From Chryseobacterium hagamense (GTDB lineage: Bacteria; Bacteroidota; Bacteroidia; Flavobacteriales; Weeksellaceae): a stretch of 39,991 nt of DNA. Shown piece after piece: positions 33,753 to 39,991 of the stretch; positions within the stretch are counted from its first letter, which is position 1, and the number at the start of each line of letters is the position of its first letter. Where the stretch lies: NCBI RefSeq assembly GCF_007991455.1, contig NZ_BJYJ01000034.1:1-39991 (forward strand), in the 5' to 3' direction. The position numbers and the translations under genes were made by a program. The notes below the pieces were generated by a model. That model had not been told where the DNA came from. It did no database searches and saw nothing but the letters and a program-made list of their open reading frames with translations.

Positions 33753-35102
33753 ATGGAAATAGCAATCAAACTGTTTCAATTTATATTGAGCATTTCTATC
33801 CTGGTCATTCTTCACGAACTCGGGCATTTCTTACCCGCCAAATGGTTCAAGACCAAAGTTGAAAAATTCTATCTTTTCTTCGATCCGTGGTTCTCTCTGG
33901 TAAAGAAAAAAGTAGGTGAAACCGAATACGGGATCGGCTGGCTTCCTTTCGGGGGATATGTAAAGATCGCCGGAATGGTGGATGAAAGCATGGATACCGA
34001 ACAATTGAAGCAGCCTGCACAACCCTGGGAATTCCGGGCAAAACCGGCCTGGCAACGGTTGATCATCATGTTGGGAGGGGTTACGGTAAACTTTTTCCTG
34101 GCCTGGATCATTTACAGCTGCCTGTCTCTTTTCAACGGGGAAATGTATACCGATCTTACGAAATTCAACAATGGCATCGGCGTAACGGAAGCCGGTAAAA
34201 AAATGGGGTTCCAGAGCGGGGATAAAATCATCAATATCGACGGCAAACCTGTAGAAAGGCTGGAGAATGCCTCTATCAATATTCTTTTGGGCGACCAGGT
34301 CACCGTACTCAGAAACGGTAAGGAAGTTACTTTCCCGATCGAAAAAGAGGGTGTGGCAGAAGTTTTAAAGCAAAAAGAAGCCAAACTGTACATTACCCCG
34401 AGATTCCCGATGATCATCGATTCTCTCGCAAGCCCGGCTTCGAAAGCATCAGGCCTGGCCAAAGGGGACAAAGTAGTAGCAGTAAATGGAAAACCGACTC
34501 CTTTTTTCGACGAAGTAAGCACTGTACTATCTGAAAACAAAGGGAAGACCATTGCCATCGATGTACTGAGAAACGGCAAACAGGAAACCTTTAATGCAGC
34601 CGTTGATAAAGACGGTAAACTGGGTGTTGGGGTAGATCAGAAAGCACTGGCTTCTGTAGTAACGGATAAAAAATATTCTTTCGGAGAAGCAATCCCGAGA
34701 GGTTTCGAAAGAACCATCGAAGCTTTAACCATGCAGGTAAAGCAGTTTAAAATCATGTTCAACTCGAAAATCCAGGGATACAAAAACGTCGGCGGACCTA
34801 TTGCCATCGTGAAAAACATGCCTGTTGACAGAGCTGCAGACGGTGGTATTTCGATCAACTGGGCGGCCTTCTGGAGCTTTACGGCCATGTTCTCCGTATG
34901 GCTGGCATTCCTGAACCTGATTCCGATCCCGGGACTGGATGGCGGACACGTTCTTTTCACTTTGTATGAAATGATCGTGGGCAAACCGGTTCCTCAGAAA
35001 GTATTGGAAAATGCACAGATGATCGGGGTTATCTTCCTGTTAGGCTTGATGTTAGTTATTTTCGGAAGTGACATCTTTAAGATCTTTGCCGGAAAATTAT
35101 AA
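33753..35102 (+). CDS. rseP: Site-2 protease RseP
   Basis: Intramembrane metalloprotease of the M50 family. Its 449 residues have zinc motif HELGH (residues 21-25) in the first membrane segment and the second metal motif IPGLDGGHVLF with NLIPIPGL near 390. Two PDZ domains lie between (around residues 130-200 and 210-295; GLAKGDKVVAVNGKP in the second). Four membrane segments are expected. It cleaves membrane-bound anti-sigma factors and signal-peptide remnants. The genes commonly next to it in other phyla are absent. Confidence 0.95.
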   Translation: MEIAIKLFQFILSISILVILHELGHFLPAKWFKTKVEKFYLFFDPWFSLVKKKVGETEYGIGWLPFGGYVKIAGMVDESMDTEQLKQPAQPWEFRAKPAWQRLIIMLGGVTVNFFLAWIIYSCLSLFNGEMYTDLTKFNNGIGVTEAGKKMGFQSGDKIINIDGKPVERLENASINILLGDQVTVLRNGKEVTFPIEKEGVAEVLKQKEAKLYITPRFPMIIDSLASPASKASGLAKGDKVVAVNGKPTPFFDEVSTVLSENKGKTIAIDVLRNGKQETFNAAVDKDGKLGVGVDQKALASVVTDKKYSFGEAIPRGFERTIEALTMQVKQFKIMFNSKIQGYKNVGGPIAIVKNMPVDRAADGGISINWAAFWSFTAMFSVWLAFLNLIPIPGLDGGHVLFTLYEMIVGKPVPQKVLENAQMIGVIFLLGLMLVIFGSDIFKIFAGKL

Positions 35103-35128
35103 TATTTTTCGTTTTTAATAAAAAAATA

Positions 35129-35160
35129 TTTGCAGGGTATAAATATTCGTCCTATATTTG
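35129..35160 (+). promoter_or_regulatory. Promoter of tRNA-Asn copy 1
   Basis: TTTG (35129-35132), 20-base spacer, TATATTTG (35153-35160), 23 bases before the tRNA. The same arrangement, with identical -7 box and following GCACCACT, precedes copy 2. Confidence 0.8.
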
Positions 35161-35182
35161 CACCACTTAAAACAAAGGACAT

Positions 35183-35256
35183 TCCTCCTTAGCTCAGTTG
35201 GTTAGAGCATCTGACTGTTAATCAGAGGGTCGCTGGTTCGAGCCCAGCAGGAGGAG
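35183..35256 (+). tRNA. tRNA-Asn (GTT), copy 1
   Basis: 74 bases with a perfect cloverleaf: acceptor TCCTCCT/AGGAGGA, anticodon stem TCTGA/TCAGA, loop CTGTTAA (anticodon GTT), T stem GCTGG/CCAGC and T loop TTCGAGC. Discriminator G; CCA is not encoded. Followed directly by a hairpin terminator. Confidence 0.97.
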
Positions 35257-35258
35257 CA

Positions 35259-35292
35259 AAAAAGACTTACAGCAATGTAGGTCTTTTTTTTT
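35259..35292 (+). terminator. Terminator of tRNA-Asn copy 1
   Basis: Stem AAAGACTTACA / TGTAGGTCTTT (one G-T pair) with a GCAA tetraloop and nine T. The same hairpin core recurs after the tRNA fragment (38413-38443) and after copy 2 (38681-38710). Confidence 0.9.
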
Positions 35293-35569
35293 CTCTAAAG
35301 TCCTGTCATTATGATATATTTGAGAGTTTCTAATGACTTCATCTTTTTTTTCCCAACTTTTGTTACTGATCCAACTGATCCCTGATCCGTTTTTAAACTA
35401 AATTTTTGTAAGTTATTTTATTTAGTTTAATACATAACGTAAGATAAGCAAATAAAAATTTATATAATTCAAAAAAAAATTAAAACACGTCAAGTTTTGG
35501 CGCAGTCGGGATTTAGCTTTGCTTTTAGAAACATTTAAACAAAATATTAATTACTAAAACGCAAAGCTT
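35293..35569 (+). other. Leader region of the toxin-like gene
   Basis: Very AT-rich, without a coding frame. It holds a possible -7 box TAGCTTTG (35514-35521). It also holds an inverted repeat AGCTTTGC-TTTTAG (35515-35528) with CTAAAA-C-GCAAAGCT (35554-35568), ending one base before the ATG. A TTTG at 35496-35499 is only 14 bases from the -7 box, too close for a standard -33. Confidence 0.5.
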
Positions 35570-37939
35570 ATGGAAGAATTCGATGACGACTTTGGTGATT
35601 TATCACCGTTCAAAACGCGCTCTTTTGAAGAATTAAATCAAAGATCTAAACAAAACAATGCTTTTGTCAACACAATGATCAACAAGGATGATTTCCCTGA
35701 TTACAGAAGCCCATTTCATGATTACAGAAACACACCATCTGGATACTCTTATCTTACTGATAATCCCATATCTTCCACTTTTCCTTCTACAGGATTAAAT
35801 GAAAAAGGAGAAAAGGGTTATGAATATTACGCAGAAGTGCTTCCCTGTGAAACAGGTTCCCAGGTATATGGAAGCTATCAGGCTAATGCCAGAAAGAAAC
35901 AGGCTTTATTCCTGTTTTATGAGAAACCAAATCCGAACAAATCCAACTTTGCAGGAGACTTTTATATTGCCAAGATGGGAGATTATTTTGTTCAGCTTTT
36001 TAAAAGATTTCCTGAGCCATTGCCCTCCAGTGTCGGTGGAAAATTCTTCAGGAATATTTCTTCCATGGAAGACGAAGCTGCTTATCTGGCCCAGTTGGCA
36101 TATACTTATGAGGGAGATAAAATCAATGCTGCTCTGGTGCGTGATGCCTTAATGAGGGAGTATCAGTTTTTTACCGGAGACAGAAGATTTGAAGAGATTA
36201 TAGGTAATATTTCTTCTATTCCAGCTGATGCTCTTGGATGGTGCGCGGAACAATTAGAAAGCTTAAAACCCACAGAAAAGAATTACAATCCCGAAGCCAA
36301 GGACTATTCTCCTCTAGTTCCTATCGTAGGAGCGGTTAACTTAAATAAGGCTGCACAATTCTTTGAGGGGTTAGGGGATAATCCTTTTGTTCAGGGGGCA
36401 GAGGTTGCTTTCTCAAAAGTATGGACATTGGTGAAGCAGGCTGCAAGCAAAGTTAAAGATGCCTCAATAGAACATCTCCCTGACGCTTTTAAGAAACTCA
36501 TTAATAAAATTACAGGTGTTATTAATGACATCCGGTCTTTTCTTGCTAATGCAACAGATAATATTAGTGAAATGGCTAAACAGGGTATAGAAGCCCTTAA
36601 GCTGGCCAACGCCCTTTATTGTGGTGTTCATAGTGGGCTTATCAGCCTTATCCAATGCTTATTGTATATTTTAGAGTTTCTTTTACAGCCTGCGACAACT
36701 TTTTCCTACCAACAATATCTTGAAAGAAGGGACTTGATGGAAAAAGCAGAGGATGCAGTAGACTGGATAACAGAGAATGTTCCTAAATTCTTACAGGGTA
36801 TCAAAGACCTTTTCAAAGCAAGTGGAAGTATTTCTCAGTCTGATATGGAAGGAATATTTGATAAGATGAAGGAGTATTTTGGTGATATTTCTCGATACAC
36901 GGTAGCTTTTTATGTAGGTATCTTTGCATTTGAATTACTGATAAACATTCTCCTCCTGATCTTTACAGAAGGTGCAGGGAATGTGGTAAAGGGAGCCACT
37001 TATGTAGAGAAAGCAGCAAGTTTATTAAAGGTTCTGGCAAGAGAAACTGTTTCTGTATCCACATTAGGGATTACGGATTTGCTGGCATTTCTTTCAAGAT
37101 TTATTATTAGATTTGGGAAAGCCTGTGCCAAGGGATTTAAAGGATTTATCCGCTTCATTGAAGATTTGTTACAAGGCGCTAAAAATGGGGCTAAAGCTGA
37201 GGATTTAGCCATGACAGCAGAGGAAATTGAAGAAGTTGTATTAAAAGGAAAGAAGGTACAGAGTATTTTCAATATTCTTACCAGTGCAAGAGCAGGATTT
37301 AAAAAAGTAGGGATTGAAATTGTAGCGAAAGTTGATGGCTATCTTCTTAAATGGAAAGAAAAACCCATCTTCAAAGGAGATTTCAAAGAGGTTAATGCAT
37401 TCTGGAGCAAAATTCTGAAACCTAAATTAGGTACCGGGACGGGAGGAATTTTAAAGTATCTTCAAATTCTTTCCAGAAATATGGTTGCCCAAGAACATAG
37501 CATGTCTTGTGCTGCTGCATGTATCAGGCAACTAGCTAAGGATCATGGAATAGAAATGACAGAAGCAGCAATAAGGAAACTAGCAGGTACTACGGAAGAA
37601 TTAGGAACAACAGATTTAGGGATAGTCTTAGCTTTAGAGGACGTTTTCACAAGTAAAAATATTGAAGCTCTTTCTTATTTTAGAAATACAGATGAAGCAA
37701 TGCCTGATATTTTAAAAGACATCTCTAAAGAAGGAAGCTGGTTAGCATCTATTCATCCATTAAATGGTCAAAAGCACGCTGTTATTGTAGATAAAATTAT
37801 TGATAATAAAGTTTACATTAGAGATCCATGGCCTATTGAAGGAATAGGTAAAGGAAATGGCGTAAAAGCTATTGTAAATCTAGATGATTTTGTTTATTCT
37901 TGGGTAAAAGCAGGGGCAAATAAATATAAAGTAAAATAA
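35570..37939 (+). CDS. Polymorphic toxin-like protein with C-terminal C39-like cysteine peptidase domain
   Basis: 789 residues, no signal peptide. The N-terminal part (about 1-240) is acidic to neutral and not recognised. The middle (about 250-620) is helical with several hydrophobic stretches (for example FYVGIFAFELLINILLLIF near 445-465), as in pre-toxin regions of large effectors. The last 150 residues form a papain-like C39 type domain. Candidate catalytic residues are Q641, C647 (QEHSMSCAAAC), H736 (KHAVIVD) and D752 (YIRDPW). A C39 domain at the very C-terminus of a large protein, with a small gene following directly, fits a polymorphic toxin. The secretion route is unknown. A self-processing peptidase is the alternative. 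Confidence 0.75.
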   Translation: MEEFDDDFGDLSPFKTRSFEELNQRSKQNNAFVNTMINKDDFPDYRSPFHDYRNTPSGYSYLTDNPISSTFPSTGLNEKGEKGYEYYAEVLPCETGSQVYGSYQANARKKQALFLFYEKPNPNKSNFAGDFYIAKMGDYFVQLFKRFPEPLPSSVGGKFFRNISSMEDEAAYLAQLAYTYEGDKINAALVRDALMREYQFFTGDRRFEEIIGNISSIPADALGWCAEQLESLKPTEKNYNPEAKDYSPLVPIVGAVNLNKAAQFFEGLGDNPFVQGAEVAFSKVWTLVKQAASKVKDASIEHLPDAFKKLINKITGVINDIRSFLANATDNISEMAKQGIEALKLANALYCGVHSGLISLIQCLLYILEFLLQPATTFSYQQYLERRDLMEKAEDAVDWITENVPKFLQGIKDLFKASGSISQSDMEGIFDKMKEYFGDISRYTVAFYVGIFAFELLINILLLIFTEGAGNVVKGATYVEKAASLLKVLARETVSVSTLGITDLLAFLSRFIIRFGKACAKGFKGFIRFIEDLLQGAKNGAKAEDLAMTAEEIEEVVLKGKKVQSIFNILTSARAGFKKVGIEIVAKVDGYLLKWKEKPIFKGDFKEVNAFWSKILKPKLGTGTGGILKYLQILSRNMVAQEHSMSCAAACIRQLAKDHGIEMTEAAIRKLAGTTEELGTTDLGIVLALEDVFTSKNIEALSYFRNTDEAMPDILKDISKEGSWLASIHPLNGQKHAVIVDKIIDNKVYIRDPWPIEGIGKGNGVKAIVNLDDFVYSWVKAGANKYKVK

Positions 37940-37946
37940 ATTAATT

Positions 37947-38201
37947 ATGGACTATAAAGAGATTTCAAAAAAACTAGAAGAATTAGGTTATGCTACTCAG
38001 TTTCATAATCTTATTAATTCATTAACAGTTGGCATTCCAGAAAATGGAAATTTCAAGCTGGATTCAATATTCAGAATAGAGAAAAATGGCGATAAAATGA
38101 ATGTAAACTATTTTACTGGGCAGATTCCTGTAGAAAAAGAATTTAACACCATTGAAGAACTCTTAAAATTTGTAAGGCAGGTCTTTCCGCTAGAGGAGTA
38201 A
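37947..38201 (+). CDS. Candidate immunity protein for the C39-like toxin
   Basis: 84 residues, acidic, no signal peptide (MDYKEISKKLEELGYATQF, then TVGIPENGNFKLDS and FIEELLK-like helix near the end). It starts 7 bases after the toxin-like gene's stop. Size, charge, position and lack of any other recognisable role fit an immunity protein. A truncated relative follows. The function is inferred from context only. Confidence 0.6.
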   Translation: MDYKEISKKLEELGYATQFHNLINSLTVGIPENGNFKLDSIFRIEKNGDKMNVNYFTGQIPVEKEFNTIEELLKFVRQVFPLEE

Positions 38202-38205
38202 CTTT

Positions 38206-38376
38206 ATGAACGGTCTGGAAAACATACAAAAAATCCTTAAAAGAGAAGGATACTATTGTGAATATAAGCAGATAAATGGCGCATCAGAATAAATTCTGTT
38301 TTGCGGAATCCAAGACAATATATTTATTGTAAAACCTGGCAGAGAATTTTACATGAGATGGCTGATATTAAAATGA
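38206..38376 (+). pseudogene. Second immunity-like gene, broken
   Basis: Starts four bases after the 84-residue gene. The first part reads MNGLENIQKILKREGYYC then EYKQINGASE and stops at TAA (38290-38292). The same frame continues past the stop as ILFCGIQDNIFIVKPGREFY then MRWLILK to a TGA at 38374-38376. The first part aligns in layout with the neighbour (helix, then EGYYCEY against LGYATQF), and GIQDN matches GIPEN. So it looks like a paralog with an in-frame stop, cut short about ten bases before the tRNA-fragment repeat. Confidence 0.6.
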
Positions 38377-38386
38377 AAAAAATATG

Positions 38387-38409
38387 GGTTCGAGCCCAGC
38401 AGGAGGAGC
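38387..38409 (+). repeat. tRNA-Asn 3'-end fragment (attachment-site-like)
   Basis: Identical over 23 bases to the T-loop through discriminator of the two tRNA-Asn genes (35235-35257 in copy 1), followed by the same terminator hairpin (38413-38443). Unlike the full genes it continues as G-CCA, so a CCA end is encoded here. It cannot fold as a tRNA. The duplicated 3' end at the far side of a cargo segment resembles the attachment site of an integrated element. Confidence 0.85.
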
Positions 38410-38412
38410 CAG

Positions 38413-38443
38413 AAAAGACTTACAGCAATGTAGGTCTTTTTTT
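38413..38443 (+). terminator. Terminator copy after the tRNA fragment
   Basis: AAAAGACTTACA / TGTAGGTCTTTT stem with a GCAA loop and a T-run, the same hairpin as after both tRNA-Asn genes. Confidence 0.85.
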
Positions 38444-38605
38444 ATGCCCTGAAATAAATATTCTTCAGCAATTTAATTAATTGATAAAGAATGAAATAAC
38501 CCTTAACGTCCCATGGACACAGGAAAAATATCCATCTTTTTAAAATAAAAATTTGTGTAATCGCAATATTCCTTTTATATTTGCACCACTCCAATCGAGG
38601 AAAAT
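38444..38605 (+). promoter_or_regulatory. Promoter region of tRNA-Asn copy 2
   Basis: No coding frame. TTTG (38552-38555), 20-base spacer, TATATTTG (38576-38583), then GCACCACT as before copy 1. The similarity is restricted to the promoter; the rest (38444-38550) is unrelated to the sequence before copy 1. Confidence 0.7.
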
Positions 38606-38679
38606 TCCTCCTTAGCTCAGTTGGTTAGAGCATCTGACTGTTAATCAGAGGGTCGCTGGTTCGAGCCCAGCAGGAGGAG
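38606..38679 (+). tRNA. tRNA-Asn (GTT), copy 2
   Basis: Identical to copy 1 over all 74 bases (anticodon GTT, discriminator G, CCA not encoded), 3423 bases downstream. Followed by the same hairpin terminator (38681-38710). Confidence 0.97.
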
Positions 38680-38680
38680 C

Positions 38681-38710
38681 AAAAGACTTACAGCAATGTA
38701 GGTCTTTTTT
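38681..38710 (+). terminator. Terminator of tRNA-Asn copy 2
   Basis: Same stem, GCAA loop and T-run as the other two copies; directly after the tRNA. Confidence 0.9.
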
Positions 38711-38810
38711 ATTCATTATTTTTCTTTCAGATACTTTTTGTAAAATTCTTTACCTTTATATCAATGAACCGGATATTCTTACGCCATGTTCCGGAAAACA
38801 TTTTTTATAT

Positions 38811-39971
38811 ATGATGTTACCACCTGAAATTGAAGATCAATATGTAAGAGAAGTCCTTTACAACACTTCTCTAAGAGACTTACCTGATGAAAAATGGAAG
38901 CTGATTGACGAATTTGAAAATTATGCAATCTCAAATTACGGAAGGGTCAAAAGCCTGGCACGCCTCACTTTATCATTTCAAGGTAATTTCAGGGAGCAGG
39001 AAGACCTGATTATGAAATTGATATTTAACAAAAATTTCAACCGTCACGCCAACCGTTCTTTTTATAATGTATTTTGCTCACTTACCCTTGATAACAAAAG
39101 ATACCGCAAGTCCATATCCCGATTGGTATATTATCATTTTGTAGAAAAATTCGATCTAAGTGACAGGAATTTTATTATTTCATACAAAGACGGGAACAGC
39201 CTGAATACAAACTATAAAAATTTAGAGAAGATTACATGTCGGGAAAAAGTATTTAAATCAATAAAAAACAAAAGAGCAGATGATCCACAACTCAAATATC
39301 AGGAGTCTGTAAGTCAATATACAGTCAAAGGAGAGTGGATTGCCAATTTTGACAGCATTATCAGAGCAGAAGAGACACTTGGTATCAAATGCACTCATAT
39401 CTTTCACACCATTGAAAGGAAAACATTAACCGCCGGAGGATTCCGATGGTTCGCACAAAGCAGTCCGCCTAAAAAAGAAGACTTTATTATCATCACAAAA
39501 TCGAGCCCTGCAGAAAAAATCTTTAATAAACGTCTCTGGGAAAGATTAGGAAAGCCTCGTATCGATAAAAAAAATCCTCCACCGTGCATGAATCTTACGC
39601 TTCAGGATCTTCCCGGTGAATACTGGAAACCTGTACCCCGCTTTGAAGACTTGTACCGTATTTCCAATAAAGGAAGAGTAAAACGATTAGGAGAATGGAA
39701 TTCAAATAAAAAAGCATTCCGGAAGGAGCACATCATGTCAATTATGGCAGAGATTAAAAATTCAGGGACTTATTACCTTTATCTAGCGCCTTACGTGAAT
39801 GGTAAAATAAAAAACATAACCATTTCCAGGGTCCTTTATTACTGTTTTGTACAAGAATTCGATCTTAATGACCGGACATTAGCTGTTATAAATCAAAATG
39901 ATCCTTCATGGGATATGAATCCGTCGAAGCTTTTGCTACGTTCTATTTATTCGGATCTGAAAGAAAAATAA
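38811..39971 (+). CDS. Duplicated NUMOD4/HNH-like protein, probably catalytically dead
   Basis: 386 residues (start MMLPPEIED; a second ATG follows at once). Two NUMOD4-like DNA-binding modules occur: LPDEKWKLIDEFENYAISNYG (about 24-44) with GRVKSL, and DLPGEYWKPVPRFEDLY with ISNKGRVKRL (about 268-298). An HNH_3-like region follows each (LVYYHFVEKFDLSDRNFIISY with KDGNSLN, and VLYYCFVQEFDLNDRTL), but the expected His before the DG/ND element is replaced (SYKDGN and NQNDPS). A NUMOD1-like segment lies between (QYTVKGEWIANFDSIIRAEE, about 165-185). It looks like a homing-endonuclease-derived protein kept for DNA binding, and is complete within the window. Confidence 0.78.
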   Translation: MMLPPEIEDQYVREVLYNTSLRDLPDEKWKLIDEFENYAISNYGRVKSLARLTLSFQGNFREQEDLIMKLIFNKNFNRHANRSFYNVFCSLTLDNKRYRKSISRLVYYHFVEKFDLSDRNFIISYKDGNSLNTNYKNLEKITCREKVFKSIKNKRADDPQLKYQESVSQYTVKGEWIANFDSIIRAEETLGIKCTHIFHTIERKTLTAGGFRWFAQSSPPKKEDFIIITKSSPAEKIFNKRLWERLGKPRIDKKNPPPCMNLTLQDLPGEYWKPVPRFEDLYRISNKGRVKRLGEWNSNKKAFRKEHIMSIMAEIKNSGTYYLYLAPYVNGKIKNITISRVLYYCFVQEFDLNDRTLAVINQNDPSWDMNPSKLLLRSIYSDLKEK

Positions 39972-39991
39972 TCATGTAGAATTTTTAGTCT

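Noticed and set aside
35257..38386. Integrase or transposase in the tRNA-bounded cassette
   Set aside because: No tyrosine recombinase, serine recombinase or DDE motif was found in any frame; the cassette holds only the toxin-like and immunity-like genes.
38387..38443. Third functional tRNA-Asn gene
   Set aside because: Only the 3' third of the tRNA is present; there is no acceptor 5' strand, D arm or anticodon arm.
1..39991. CRISPR array or rRNA operon
   Set aside because: No regularly spaced identical repeats and no rRNA-like conserved segments were seen.

Overview
The window looks like chromosome from a Bacteroidota bacterium of the Chryseobacterium/Weeksellaceae type. The evidence is the Rpb6-like omega subunit next to bamD, Bacteroidota-type promoters (TTTG about 20 bp before TAnnTTTG), a DUF4835 protein, many secreted proteins starting MKK..., and no obvious Shine-Dalgarno sites. 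The species assignment is inference. Most of the window (1-35100) is ordinary housekeeping sequence; the accessory, AT-richer part is 35180-39991.

Layout. 10-7874 (minus) is a conserved block reading bamD, rpoZ, [MBOAT acyltransferase + SGNH-like partner], coaBC, DUF4835, recN; the bracketed envelope-modification pair sits behind a strong terminator and looks inserted. A TetR gene and a TatD-type hydrolase diverge around a palindrome at 8648-8661, followed by tcdA, rnpA and a DUF4126 membrane protein (plus). 11855-19628 (minus) runs miaB, a broken DUF1016 nuclease gene, a small secreted protein, a sigma-54-type activator, a membrane protein, lptE and a very acidic repeat protein. 19747-27563 (minus) holds three small secreted TonB-C-like proteins, a PoxB-like pyruvate oxidase, lysA, a DUF5808 protein, a DnaQ-type exonuclease with a decayed nuclease-like second half, and a HerA/DUF853 ATPase. 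On the plus strand, 27993-29910 is an operon of three paralogous secreted proteins with a GIGTxxPxxxLEVNG-type stalk motif. It is followed by a CstB-like persulfide dioxygenase-rhodanese, thioredoxin, a YafV-type omega-amidase (minus), a small outer-membrane protein and rseP.

The most interesting part is the tRNA-Asn locus. Two full tRNA-Asn(GTT) genes (35183-35256 and 38606-38679), identical in the gene body and with near-identical promoters and terminators, bracket a cassette. Between them lies a third partial copy: 23 bases of the tRNA 3' end plus its terminator (38387-38443). The cassette carries a 789-residue protein with the layout of a polymorphic toxin and a C-terminal C39-like cysteine peptidase domain, a likely immunity gene four codons' distance or less downstream, and a second immunity-like remnant with an in-frame stop that ends about ten bases before the tRNA fragment. 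After the second tRNA comes a duplicated NUMOD4/HNH-like protein in which both expected HNH histidines appear lost. No integrase is visible. The picture is a tRNA-anchored hot spot collecting a toxin-immunity cassette and homing-endonuclease-derived genes.

All family calls were made by eye from translated motifs, without database searches.
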